Position numbers and translations under genes: made by a program. The notes below the pieces were generated by a model. The model did no database searches. It worked only from the letters and a program-made list of their open reading frames with translations, and had not been told where the DNA came from. From Falciphora oryzae (lineage: Eukaryota; Ascomycota; Sordariomycetes; Magnaporthales; Magnaporthaceae): a DNA stretch of 64,000 nucleotides. The stretch lies in the NCBI GenBank assembly GCA_000733355.1, contig JNVV01000009.1, forward strand, positions 411,521-475,520, given 5' to 3'. Of this stretch, positions 13,049 to 24,245 are shown one piece after another (the stretch's first letter is position 1; every line of letters starts with the position of its first letter).

Positions 13049-15456
13049 TCAAGCAAGGCCCACCAATTCCCTCCTCGGACTTGCGCTAGACCACCCATCC
13101 TCCTCGATAATGGCCGTATCCGACCTGTACCATACGCCATCGCGTAGCTGTAGCATCAACACAATCTTCTCCGATGGGATGCTTGTCTGCACCCGCGTGG
13201 CCAAGAGAGCGAAGCGGCGGCGCGTTGTCCCGGCGTCCTCCTCGTCGGTATCCTCGCGGCAGGGCGAAATCCTGCCCACGTTGACGCCATCAGGGCCATA
13301 TACAAACCTGAGGAACATGCCGCGACCCATGTTGAGCCGTGCGGAAATGTTGAAATAGGCACACTCGGTCCAGAAAAATATCATCTGGTTGTCGGGGATG
13401 CCATTTAGTCCCGTTGACCCCCCTAACCCGGGGCAGTGTTGATGAATGTCCCGCAGAGTGACTCCAGAAGAGTGTCCCTTTAGCGACTCTGACGAAGGCG
13501 TATCTGCCGCGTTCCCTATTCGATGAAAATGGGTACTGGGTGCGTGCCTGATGGTATAACAGACGACGTCCGGTTCGAGACTGCGGATAAGAAACTATGT
13601 CAGCAGGCTCCGGCTCATGAGCATGGTCAGATGGCCACTCACCCTGACTCTACCTGCTCGCCTATCCGGTACTGAACCCTCCCCATCCACCCCAACCATG
13701 ACCATGACGGAAACGGCACCTGCCTGTTTAGCGTCGTGGCAGGCAGCGTCGTCACCTCCTTCCTCCTCCTCAAGCCTTCCCGCCATGGCATCCACGTCAG
13801 GGCCAAGGCAAACTGGCCAGCAGGCAGCGCCCACACAAACTCCTCCCCCGTCATGGCGGCCGCCTGCGCAAGCACCGCGCCAAACGCGTCGTGGGCGTCG
13901 CCCTGAAACCGCAGCGCCCGCGACGAGAAGTCCAGGACCAGGTGCTGGAACGCGTACCAGAAGTGGCCGCAGCTCTCTTCGCCGCGGGCGCCGACCGGCC
14001 CGTTGGCGAAGCGCTCGGTCAGGCTCAGGCGCTGCGGGCTGCGGCTGCCGAGCATATAGAAGCTGGCGGTGGCCAGCGGCGACGAGCACTCGGTCTCCTC
14101 GGACTCGGACAGCGCGGGACAGCTCCAGATGACCTGCTCCGGGGTGAAGATGAGCAGGCGGCGCGACACGGCGCGCTCCTGCAGCGTCCAGCCCCGCGTC
14201 GCCCACACGGTCCCGTTGAGCACGTGCGCGTCGCCCGGGATCGCCGACTGGCTCGACGCCCGGTCGACCAGCGGCGACAGCGACGTCAGCAGCTCCATGT
14301 CGGCGCCGACGCGCACGCGAACTTGTTTCTTTGTCCGCGGGACATGGACTCCCGGGAGGCGCGAGCCGGCGTCTTTCCCCGCGGCGGCGATGACGGTGAC
14401 CACGGCGTTGGCATAGACGGCGCTCATGGCGCCTATCTGGATGGCCTTGTCGGCGTTGCTGTCCTGCATGATGCATAGGGCATCGACCCAGATATAGGGG
14501 ATGCCCAGGCGGGCGATGAACTCGATCGCGTCCTGGATCGTGGGCGAGACTACCTCGCCATCCAGGGAATAGGGGAGCTGGAGGGCCTTTTGGTTGCTTG
14601 TGAGAAGAACGATTCGCTGTTTCTCGCCCCAGACGTAGCTGAGTGCTGCATACTGCAAGCGATGGGAAGACGGATTCGGGATCTCAACCAGCCTCTTGCT
14701 CTGGGTGTCGATGAGCCGCAGGAGTCGCGGCAGCGCTGGCACAGAAGAATCCTTGCTCCTCCCTTCGACTCGATGCGCCGCCCAGCCTCGACATTTGTCG
14801 CCGTGTTTTTCCGTGCAGTCTTTCAACCACCTTGTTGGCAGTTCCATGTCGATCATAGCCGGCCTGATCCTCCCCGCAAACTGCGCTCGACCGCTTTCCC
14901 TCCCGCCATCATTTTCCCCGCCATAAGTCTGGAAGCAGTCGATGGCCGAGGTCACGGCATGCCCAACGGCCGCGGCGCTGCGCTCGCTCCCCACGTTCCC
15001 CGGCGGAAGCTCCAGGTCGCCAGGATCCCTTGGAGTCCACCAGTCCAGGCCGAGCCGGTAGCTGCGGTAGTACCCGGTGCTCAGCTCCCACTTCTTTCCC
15101 GGGAGCGGGTGGAACTCTACGGTGCCCTCGACGCTCGCGGAGCACAGGAGCCAGGTCTCCGCCTTGTGGTTCCCTAGAGCGGCGTGGATGTCGGGGGTGT
15201 CGCGGATGAGGGCGCAAATGGCGGCGCAGAGCCCACAAGTGGCCGAGGACCACTCGATGCGAGTGCGCGACCCGAGGCGCCACCGCGGGGCCGGGACACG
15301 CTCGATCACTCCGGCGCGGGTGGAGCGGAAAGGCTGGGCGTCGACGACGGCGCCGCGGTTAGCCGCCTCGAGGTCCAGGTCGGTTGGGAGGCGAAGGATG
15401 CTGAAGTCAATCCGCGCGCAATATTTGCAGAGCGAAGGGGTCTGTTTCCCGGCCAT
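13049..15456 (-). CDS. HET-domain protein (heterokaryon incompatibility)
   Basis: Two exons, 15456..13643 and 13580..13049, join in frame (about 781 residues) across an intron GTGAGT...CCGCAG. The N-terminal zone has paired Cys motifs (CKYCARID, CGLCAAIC). The HET domain begins near residue 268 with YAALSYVWGE and continues through SPTIQDAIEF and IPYIWVDALCIMQD to GWTLQERAVSRRLLIF. These are the three conserved HET blocks. HET domains trigger regulated cell death when unlike fungal individuals fuse. The C-terminal 300 residues (PSWSWLGWMGRV and beyond) are typical of this subfamily. It sits upstream of, and in the same direction as, the ankyrin protein, so they may belong to one recognition locus. 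Confidence 0.88.
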
Positions 15457-15780
15457 GTTGTTCCAGCTTGGTTGCCTCGTGTGCTTGCTGTCGTCGAGCG
15501 CGCTGCCGCGAAGGATTGGAGCCTGGTGTGCGCACGAAGACGGCCTTCGTTAGGCCGCCAGTCGCTGCGGCTAGAAGCCTGGGCTCCATGTTATTTGCTG
15601 CTCGCTAGCCAGCCGGATCAATATTGTTTGCGTCTCCTTCCATTGCCCCGATTCTAGCCACCTACAGACAGAGATTGAACTAGCAAGGGTTGATTACGGG
15701 CAGTCATATGGCGCAACACAATCCCCGAGGCATCGATCAATTCGATAAATTTTTATCCCATCTCAGAACCCAACCCTCCG
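15457..15780. other. gap upstream of the HET gene
   Basis: This 324-base spacer lies between the ATG of the HET gene and the stop of the FAD oxidoreductase, both on the minus strand. No gene or clear element was recognised. Confidence 0.45.
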
Positions 15781-17190
15781 TCATGGCGTCATCATCCTTT
15801 CAACCAGCCTCTGCGTAAACTCCCAAATTTTGGCCGAGTCCTGCGTCTGCCACGCCGCCCCAGTCCACCACGTGTTGGCCTTGCTCTGCAGCGCATACAA
15901 ATCCTTATAATACCCCGCCGCGATCTCGCCCGGGTCGACGTGCAGCCGCACAGGCGTGTGGTCGTACCACCCGAGCACCTCCGTCTCGTCCCTCCCGATG
16001 ACTCCGCCCTCAGCCAGGCGGTCGATGGTGGCCAGCGTCAGGTCGAGCGCCGTGTTGTTGGCCATGAAGCCGCTCGCGCCAAAGTAGACGGTGTACGTGT
16101 CCGGCAGCTGCGTCGGCCCGACGTTGAAGATGCTCGGGAGCGAGGGGACGCCGCGGAGGCGCTCGGGCGAGAAGTTGTCGATATACGCGCCGCCGATGCC
16201 GCGGTGCCGGATTACGCCCGCCCAGTACGAGTACGGCTGGAACTTGGCGAACAGCCGCGTCTCCTCGGCCGTCAGATCCCAGCCCTTGAGGTTGGAGAGG
16301 AGGGGGTAGGCGGCCATGAGCACCGTCTTGGCCCGGACCGTCCTGATCCTGTTGCTGCCGGTGGTGCTGTCGGAGGTGCGGATCTTCGCGACAACGCCGC
16401 CGGTGCCAGTCCGGTCGAGGCTCGCGATGGTCGAGTGGAACAGCACGCGATCGCCCAAGATGACCGCGGCGGCGCGGTAGGTGTCCATCATGTCGCGCGG
16501 CGCGACGGGGCTGAGGTTGATGTTGGAGGGGCCGAACGACTTGAGCGTGTACAGGGCCGTCTCGCGCAGCAGGTCGACGGGCTGGTTGAAGGTGTTGATC
16601 GTCTTGAGGATCGCATCGAACCCCTCGCGTTTGGCGAGCTCGGCAAACGGCATTAGCACCGCCTCGGGCACGGGGTCCGGGATCCCGTCGTAGCCCACGT
16701 CGAGATTCGGGAAGTTGGTCATCCAGTACTCCTGGTAGCGCGCAAAGGCGGCCAGGGTCTCCTCGCCTGTGGGCTCCGGGAAGTCCACAACCTCCTTCCC
16801 GGTGCGAAGGTCGGCCTTGATGCGCCGCAGCGGGTTCCCGATAACGACGGGCGATAGGGGCACGCCCAGGCGGTCGAAGTAGCTGCGCACCACGGAGATG
16901 TTGTGCACAAGCTGCACGCCCGCGTTGATGACGCCGCCCGTCGCCGGGTCGGTGTAGGTGCTGGCGTGGCCACCGAGCTTTCCGCTCTTTTCTACCACCA
17001 GCACTTTCCTGCCACGGTCGGCGAGCTGGATGGCGGCATATGTCCCGGCTGAGCCACCACCCACGATGAGGACGTCCGTTTCCAGGACACCGTCGCCCGG
17101 TGGGTTGCCACAAGGAACTGAGGCCCATGCGCCATGGAGAGAGGAGGCCGCAGCCAGGAAAGCGGTCACGTAACCGCCGCGGCGCATCAT
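15781..17190 (-). CDS. secreted FAD-dependent oxidoreductase (amine-oxidase fold)
   Basis: A single exon. I choose the ATG at 17190, since the next 22 residues (MMRRGGYVTAFLAAASSLHG...) form a signal peptide, although the frame stays open up to 17277. The mature part begins with the FAD-binding Rossmann motif VLIVGGGSAGTYAAIQLADRG. The second beta strand ends in VVEKSGKLGGHASTY, the usual flavin/NAD(P) dinucleotide pattern of the amine-oxidase-like group. The length, about 470 residues, fits this family, which includes beta-cyclopiazonate dehydrogenase-type enzymes. Substrate is unknown. No biosynthetic gene cluster surrounds it, so a secondary-metabolite role is only a possibility. Confidence 0.82.
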   Translation of the reverse strand: MMRRGGYVTAFLAAASSLHGAWASVPCGNPPGDGVLETDVLIVGGGSAGTYAAIQLADRGRKVLVVEKSGKLGGHASTYTDPATGGVINAGVQLVHNISVVRSYFDRLGVPLSPVVIGNPLRRIKADLRTGKEVVDFPEPTGEETLAAFARYQEYWMTNFPNLDVGYDGIPDPVPEAVLMPFAELAKREGFDAILKTINTFNQPVDLLRETALYTLKSFGPSNINLSPVAPRDMMDTYRAAAVILGDRVLFHSTIASLDRTGTGGVVAKIRTSDSTTGSNRIRTVRAKTVLMAAYPLLSNLKGWDLTAEETRLFAKFQPYSYWAGVIRHRGIGGAYIDNFSPERLRGVPSLPSIFNVGPTQLPDTYTVYFGASGFMANNTALDLTLATIDRLAEGGVIGRDETEVLGWYDHTPVRLHVDPGEIAAGYYKDLYALQSKANTWWTGAAWQTQDSAKIWEFTQRLVERMMTP

Positions 17191-17277
17191 GTTGAGAACC
17201 CGGCGCAATCTGGCGAGGCAGGGCTCGAGGAGCAGGCAGCAATTGACGAGGGTCTCGTCTGGTATTTGAGTTCCCAT

Positions 17278-19078
17278 TATCCTACGGCCTGGCTACGGCT
17301 AAGGACATCTTTTCCTCTTCCACTCAAGTTTCCCCTCTTCTCGTCGCCGAATCCGGCCTCATTGGCCCCAGACGAAAATATGTCTGGACTTCGGGACCGT
17401 TGTGAGGGAGGGGAGGGCTCGGCGACCCTCGCACCCTCTAGTCCAGATGTGGCAAACGACCCGGACACCGGTGGGTGACCCTCACCTGCTTTCTTTGGCC
17501 AGCTCAGTCGGCATCCGCTCCATCCACTCCCCATTTCCCGCATCTCTGGGCTCCGAATATGCGGCCGTCCGGCCGAAAACGTCGCGATCCCTGGTCACCA
17601 CACAATATTGAATCCATCTGCGGGGACGTACGTCGCTTCACACTTGAACTCAGTGCCCTAGTTGGTTAGGGCGGAGACAGCATCCAGTCACATTAGCATG
17701 CCACGCGATCTATTGTCACCCACATCCACATGGGTTTGCTCGTCGAGGCGGTATAATTCCCCACTGTGCCACCTGCAGTCACATTTGGCCTGCTGTCGGT
17801 AACGCCATCCGCACACGCTTGCCAAGTCGTGTGAAAACAACCCACCAGAATCCCGGCTGCAGCAAATGTGAACACCTTTATGCCATTCTGGACCAAAACC
17901 CGAGGCACTCACTCCTCTGGACGTCTCCTACTCACCGCCATAAATCGGCTTTTGCCATCCAGCTAAGAACGAGAGCCCGAGCCACTACTGCGGGATTCCA
18001 TGACGATACATCTCCGCATGCGTCGCCTCGGCAGTACCTGCAAAAGCTGCAGGCTTAGGTGGCAGTGGACCCCCGGGTTACTGGCGCTAGGGTGTGCGGG
18101 CTGAATGCCAGCCCACGGCATCTTGCGCCCAACCCGTCCCAGGCATTGCCCTCGACGGGGATATGTACCTGGGATCAGCCGTCCTCTCCAATCTCAGGGA
18201 GCCAGCAGAAGTGACCTAGCAGACTTGCGGGCGAGAGGCTTACGGATATCCCTTAGGAAAAGTTTACTAAGGTTCAGCTTGCGGCAGGTCCCGTCATTCT
18301 GTGGGCAAAACTACAAATGGCTCTTTCTTATGTTGGGGTTAATAAGCCGAGGCGGTCCCTAGGGTCGTTGGCAATAAGCCAAGGCCAGTTCACTGGCAAC
18401 TCCGTCAAGCGCGGAGAACCGAACAGCCTGTTTCGTGCCGATGGCGAAAGCCGCGTTCAGTTGGTCGTGGGCAAAGCCGGCCAATGCTAGGCAGGGGTCC
18501 AGCCGCCGGGAGATCGCGATATCTCCTGTCATCAATTAGTGAGCACGCTGGTGGGCTTATGCTTGGAGCGGCGCCGCGAGCTAGGAGGCGCATCTATGTT
18601 TTGCTGCGGGGATTCCCGCAACGAGCTCTGCTTGCGGCTTGATCACGAGGCCCTACCCCTTTTCTCGAGGGCAGCGAGCGACACTATCACACAAATGGCG
18701 GGACGTGCGTGGCCCATCACAGCCGCGCCCTCGGGGAACGCCAAAGAGGCGTCGTGGCGTCGTTTGGCAGTTTTTCGCCCCCGCACTTGGCCCTCATCAT
18801 CTGGGACCAAAAGCTGAAAAGAATTTAGGCTCGGCTTCGAGTCTTTAGGTCTTTTTTCGCTCCTCGGTTGCCTAAGTAGTGGGTGTCTCGCTCTTGGGAA
18901 AACGGGTCGCAACAATCGACCCCCCTCGCATCTCACGTCCTCTCCTTCGACTGCCAAACACTCTGGCAGACCCACCTCGTTTTTTCTCTTCGTTTCGTAG
19001 CACGCGTGTGCTTGGTCACTCTGGCCGGCGATTGCATGGCGATGAGCGCTCGTCGCGCGTCCAACGGACATTGACAAA
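17278..19078. other. long intergenic region, no gene recognised
   Basis: About 1.8 kb between the divergent FAD oxidoreductase and the Pth11-like gene. Short open frames occur on both strands but none shows a domain or splice signals with frame continuity. It probably contains both promoters. Confidence 0.5.
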
Positions 19079-21356
19079 ATGTCGGACGGCGTGCTGACGA
19101 TCAGCTTGCTCGGCGTCTACGATAACTCCAAGGAGCCTCTGCCTTTGTTCGCGGATCCCACGGCAGCAAAGATCGCAGTCGCTTTCAGCACAGTACGTTG
19201 AACCCTGGTAGGCCTGGCAATCCGCATGCGGTCCTGTTCGAGGAGACAGGCAAAGTGCCCAGAGAACGAGAATGGTGGAAAACCAACGTCATGGCCATCG
19301 TGAGACTGACAGAATCTATTATCTCTCGTCTGTCTTAGGTTGTATCGGTCTTGGCCGTATCGTTTCGGCTTTACACGCGTTTAGTTATCATAAAAAAGTC
19401 TGGCTGGGATGATCTACTCTTGGGCATATACATGGTGAGTGATAATTATTCCCAACCACTCCGCCCTCAGCATAAGGCCACCTACCACATTGCTGCCGAG
19501 AAAGTCGGCTGAACTCTCTCCTCGGACGGAATCAGGTCTTCGGCGTGACGCTGTGCGCTCTTGTCTTCGAACGTAAGAGACCCCCAATCGAGGCCCATAT
19601 ATTGGCCTGCGCCTACTTGGGGTATACAACAGGCAGAAAAGTTCACGGAGCTTGGCCCCAGTGCTTCTTCGATCTACAGTCTAACAAACTTTAATGTCTT
19701 GTAGTGACGAAGCACGGATGGGGAATGCACATCTTGAAGTTAAAGCCTATTACCACAATGGAGTTCAGACATGTATGAATGACTACCCCTATCTTTTTCT
19801 CCGTTGCCCTATCCCCTCCTCTTTTTCTGCTAGCGAATCTGGAAAGGCCTAGGACACGGAATCGATTACTGATCAACCGCTAACCCATTCTCTCCATCCT
19901 AGATCTTCTACTATGTGTCTGGACTCTACACATTAGCGACAGCCATCGTCAAACTGTCGCTGCTCTTTCAGTACCTGCGTATCCCCAACCAGGGGAAAGT
20001 CTCCTACTGGCTTATCATCACCGCAATAGCCGGGGTGTCGATCTGGGGCCTCATTTTTTCGGTCCTGGCCTGGTACCCTTGTACCAAGATATCTCTTTTT
20101 TGGGACGCGGGCGACATGGGCTTTTTCAGTTCTGGTCAATGTTGGTTCTTCGGATCGCCATTTGTCAAGGAATTACGCACGGCCTACTTGTCCCACAGCC
20201 TGACGAACATGATCCTCGACCTTGCCGTTCTCGGGCTCGCCACCCCGCTGTTCTGGAGAAGGGACACGTCGGCCAAGACCAAACGCGGCCTGCTCGCGCT
20301 GATGACCATGGGCGCCTTGTAAGAAAAGGAGTCCCCCCCCAAGAAAGAAAGAGAAGAAGAAGAAGAAGCTGACAGTAACCGAACGAAAGCGTCACCGGAC
20401 TGGCGATATGGCGAGTGCAGTCTATAATGGAGCACCAGACGGGGACGTGGCCGACGCTCGACCCCTTCTTCTACACCCCGACCACCATCGTGCTTTCGTA
20501 CCTCGAGATCAGCTGCGCCAGCGTCGTGGCGAGCGTACCCGTCTTCTGGCCCGTGCTGCTGCGGCACATCTCGCGCATCGTCGTCCACGTGACCGAGGAG
20601 GTCCGGGTCGAGACGCGCAACCGCGGGTCGCTGCTCGACGACATGGCGGCCGGCGGCGCCGGCCGGCCCCGCAACCTGCTCGACGACCTGCGCGCCGGCG
20701 AGGGCGGCCGCGTCTGGGACATGGGCTGGGCCGCCGAGATGGGCAAGAGGGCCCGCCGTGGCGGCGGCGGCGGCGGGCCCGACAGCTGGGTCCGGCTCGG
20801 GTCGACGACGTCGACGACGACGAGGCAGACTGCTGCTGCTGCTCAGATCGCAGGCTCCGACGCCGGGCCGTCGTCGAACGGCGATGATTGCGACGACCTT
20901 ACGAGGGACTGGTCGATGCCCCCGCCGCCGGTAGTAATAACCAGGACCCGCGTGGTGGCGGGCCAGCCGGATGTTCATCACTGCTGCAGGAACAACTCGG
21001 AAGACGGGCAGAGCGTCGCTTCGCACGATGTCTACATGGCGAGCATCGCGAACCCGCTGATGGCGCCGGCGCCCCCGCTTCCGGGAGGGAGGAGCACCAA
21101 GCATTCTTCTTCCCTCAGACCTCCAATGCGCGAGGTAAACACGCCGCGGAGGAGCAACAGTCCTGCAGGCCAGAATCAACACCAAGTTTACGTGCCGCAG
21201 CGACTGCCCCAGGGGCAGGATCCAGGCCCGCTGACGAGTTTTGGTCCGGGCTACGCCCAGTCAGGGTCTCTTTTGAGCGTTGAGGACCCATGTCAGTCGC
21301 TGCGAAGGAAAACGTCGAGGCACATGGCTTTCGAGATACCGCACGGGAGACCATAA
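19079..21356 (+). CDS. rhodopsin-domain (Pth11-like) seven-helix membrane protein
   Basis: Six exons, 19079..19192, 19339..19434, 19536..19572, 19705..19772, 19903..20318 and 20390..21356, join in frame (about 565 residues). The membrane part shows the usual features of the fungal integral membrane 'rhodopsin domain' family: FRLYTRLVIIKKSGWDDLLL after helix 1-2, then LTKHGWGMH, then helices beginning IFYYVSGLYTLATAIVKLSL and YWLIITAIAGVSIWGLIF. The cytoplasmic C-terminal tail of about 250 residues is low-complexity, rich in Gly, Arg, Ser and Pro. Relatives include the Pth11 surface receptor, and many are predicted GPCR-like. The last intron has an unusual purine-rich (GAA)n tract just before its acceptor. 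Ligand unknown. Confidence 0.85.
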
Positions 21357-21891
21357 CGATAACGTTAGCGATGTCGATTCAATACAAGCGTTTTATTTTG
21401 CCATGTTCGAAATTAATTATCATATGAGGCCTATCGACGATGAGTCGAAACTTGACGTCCCGTGTCCACTTTCTTCACATATCACAAGTCTTCTTTCGCA
21501 TCCATCCAGGAACACACCTGCGCCTGAGGCTTAGTGACTATTTTGAGTTATCCCTGGCATTGCGCCCCGATTAGCCATGGTTAGTTGGCGCAGAGTCTAG
21601 CGCCACCACGCGAAAACACCGGATCATCCGCGGACTCGGAGGCTGGTGGCGCACCATCGGGACCGAGGCGGGACAAAAAGGATAAAGGCAGAGGAAGGTG
21701 AGGAAACAAAGGAAACGCGACTTACTATTGTTATCAATGAGCGCTATGCAGGGTTAGGAAAGCCCAAGCAAGAGCAAAGAAAAGTTTCTACAAAGAAAAT
21801 ATGGCGCGACATGCCTAGTTAGTAGTAGTTTATCCACCAGAATGTGTGTTTTACGAGAAGGGGAATCGCAATGGTTGTTAGCTGTCTCCCT
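21357..21891. other. convergent 3' region
   Basis: 535 bases between the stop codons of two convergent genes, AT-richer than the coding sequence, with no gene recognised. It should hold both 3' UTRs. Confidence 0.5.
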
Positions 21892-23517
21892 CTACTCGTC
21901 CCGGTAGGGGTTCTGTCGACCCTCTTTCGGCCTCACCGGCGTGATGCCCTGTCGGATGCGCTCACGCCGGGACTCCGGGTCGTTCTTCTCGGGCTCCGGG
22001 AGGCCCCGCTCCCGCCTCCAGTCGGCCATCCAGTCACCTCCGGTGCCGTTGTCGGCGGTGCGACCGCCGTCGTCGCAGGGCAGCAGGGTGGTGGGGACGG
22101 CCGACAGACCCGCGTATCTACTCCTCCTAGTGGTAGTGCTGTTGTTAGCCGCGGTAGACTGGGTGTCTGTGGCGGTGGCATTGCTCACCCTGCCATCCTC
22201 GGCGCGCGATCCCGCACCGGGACGGTACGGTTCGTATTTGCCGTTGTCATGCTGCGAGGAAGCGCGGTTGTTTTCCCGAGACAGCTGTGGCGTGGCGGGC
22301 GGTGTCGGGCGCTGCCACTTCGCGTCCTTCGGGGGAGGCGGGGGTGGCGGGGACTGCTGCTGCTGCTGCTGATGGTGGTGATCGCAGGGACGACAGGGCT
22401 GGCGGCCCTCAGCCTCGGCGACCATCTCCTCGACAAGCGCGGGGCTCATGCCGGCGGCGATGAAGAGCGGCACAGCCCTGGGGAAGGCGAAGGTGAACTC
22501 GCGCCAGAACTCCTTGTCCACAATCATCGGCGCCGCGTCCGGGGTCAGCGGGCCCGTGCCCGGCTCGCCCGGCGCCCTGAGCGACATGCGCTCCAGCATC
22601 CAAAAGATGTCGCGGCCGATGTTGGATCGCATGTTGGAGGCGCGCCGCGCTTCGTCGGCCATGAAGGAGAAGGCGGCGAGGTTTAACAGGGTCGGGAGCT
22701 GTAGGACCGAGGGCGTCGCCTCGGTGATGCCCTCCTCCTCGCTGCTGCTGGTGTTCGCTAACGAAGGGGGCATGAAGATGGGCAGGCGGACGGCGCGGAA
22801 GTCGCTCCAGGCGTCGTCGTTGGCGCTCTCGATGTACTTGAGGCGGATGCGGCGGAACTTGCCGTCGGCCGTCGGCACGCCGAGGAGGTCGGGCCTCGAC
22901 GCAAAGGTGTCGAAGCCGGCGGGCTTGGCCCAGCTCAGGATGGTGTCCTTGGAGTAGGCGGGCACGACGACGGAGACGTGGTATGGGCACTTGGCCGTGT
23001 AGCCCCATGCCGCCAGCGCCGACATGCCGTTGATGGCGTAGGGCGTGTGGCGCATCGCCTTGTCGAAGATGTGAAGCGTCTCTGCCAGGGTGTCTGGGGT
23101 TAGCAGCTCCCGCGACAGGCGCTTGAGTCTCTCTTGCTCGTCCATTGACCTGCGGCGGCTACCGGCCTCGGATCTCTTGGCGGTACTAGCGGTACTCAAG
23201 GTCGAGTGGCGGACGTTGCTCGGCGATTCAGAGCGTTGTTCTTGCTGATGATAGGAAGCCCGGACGTTTGAGGGTCTGACCGGCAGACCGATGGTCGGCA
23301 GGGGAGTCGAGGCCGGGCGGCCACTCTTTGTTTGTGGTTTGGTGACGGATACAGGCCTCTGGTATGGGGTGGAAGATGGGCGGCTGTTGGTGTTGGCGGG
23401 AAAGTTGATAGCCGAAGATGACTGGGACCCGAAGCAAGACGCAAGTTTGGTGCAGAGATTCCACGAGGTCCGCTTGTTCCGGGTCCCAGCCGATTTTCGG
23501 CCAGACTGGCGAGCCAT
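21892..23517 (-). CDS. conserved-looking fungal protein of unknown function
   Basis: A single exon. The frame is open up to 23739, but the first 74 residues look like translated leader, so I favour the ATG at 23517 (MARQSGRKSAG..., 541 residues). The N-terminal 125 residues are Ser/Arg/Pro-rich and probably disordered. The middle (TLAETLHIFDKAMRHTPYAI, then NGMSALAAWGYTAKCPYHVS, SVVVPAYSKDTILSWA) looks folded. Its pattern of a helix, small residues and a strand with CPYHVSVVVP may hint at a nucleotidyltransferase-like fold, which is inference only. The C-terminal third has His, Gln and Pro runs and basic patches. No signal peptide or membrane helix is evident. Confidence 0.7.
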   Translation of the reverse strand: MARQSGRKSAGTRNKRTSWNLCTKLASCFGSQSSSAINFPANTNSRPSSTPYQRPVSVTKPQTKSGRPASTPLPTIGLPVRPSNVRASYHQQEQRSESPSNVRHSTLSTASTAKRSEAGSRRRSMDEQERLKRLSRELLTPDTLAETLHIFDKAMRHTPYAINGMSALAAWGYTAKCPYHVSVVVPAYSKDTILSWAKPAGFDTFASRPDLLGVPTADGKFRRIRLKYIESANDDAWSDFRAVRLPIFMPPSLANTSSSEEEGITEATPSVLQLPTLLNLAAFSFMADEARRASNMRSNIGRDIFWMLERMSLRAPGEPGTGPLTPDAAPMIVDKEFWREFTFAFPRAVPLFIAAGMSPALVEEMVAEAEGRQPCRPCDHHHQQQQQQSPPPPPPPKDAKWQRPTPPATPQLSRENNRASSQHDNGKYEPYRPGAGSRAEDGRVSNATATDTQSTAANNSTTTRRSRYAGLSAVPTTLLPCDDGGRTADNGTGGDWMADWRRERGLPEPEKNDPESRRERIRQGITPVRPKEGRQNPYRDE

Positions 23518-24245
23518 AGAAGGCTCGTTCGCGAGTCCGGAGTCGTTTGTGCTATCGAGGTAGAGATGACTTTGGGTGTTGATTCTGTGATCTCGGCTGG
23601 GATGAGAGATGCGCTGCGTTGCATGCGACTGGGGTAGCTCAAGGGGGCAAATATGTTCAAAGCAAGAATTCGAGAAAGGAGCGGGAGGGGCTGGGAAAGA
23701 TATAGTGCTCGGGAAGACTGTTCTGGTTCCAACTGACAATAGATTGTCTCGAATAGGGCTGCCTATTGTCGAGTCTTTGTTTCTGTGGTGGTATCAAGGC
23801 CAGCCTAAGACTATAAATGGTATGAATGATAAGAAGCCGAACAAAGAACTGGCGGAATACTGGAAAACGTCACCGTTGTCTAGCAAGTTCTTTGTCCGGA
23901 GCTTTGGCAGGGTGATACTTGTGGTGGCTTCGAAGCCTAGAATGCCAGTTGCCCACGTGAGACCTGCCGCTGTTGACCATCAAGTTTACGATAACATCGG
24001 CCGAAGATCACTCAACTGCCCCCAGTTTGTTCGAAAAGAAGCTCGATACAGGGCACATTGGCCCTTATCTAATATGCGTGTCTTTAATCCAGCCCAACGC
24101 CGCCCGCCCTACTAGTACAAGCAAACCAGGCCAATCTTGGTTTCGGCCTGGAGCATTGCTAAAGGAACCCTTGAGAGTGAGGTCCGGTTCCCCTCTCCGA
24201 CAAGGGAAACGGGATAGATCCGTGACCAGTGACGTACCGTGCAAA
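23518..24245. other. intergenic, no gene recognised
   Basis: 728 bases between the unknown gene's start and the RPN11 stop. It presumably holds the promoter of the former and the 3' UTR of the latter. No ORF or RNA gene is supported. Confidence 0.5.

Noticed and set aside
13595..14476. 293-codon minus-strand frame within the HET gene
   Set aside because: It is an alternative frame of exon 1 of the HET gene and is Arg/His/Pro-rich without motifs.
16010..17242. 410-codon minus-strand frame overlapping the FAD oxidoreductase
   Set aside because: It overlaps the real gene in another frame and is Arg/Pro/His-rich low-complexity, a typical shadow of high-GC3 coding.
20184..21185. 333-codon minus-strand frame opposite the Pth11-like gene
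   Set aside because: Antisense shadow of the low-complexity tail; no motif, and it crosses a real intron.
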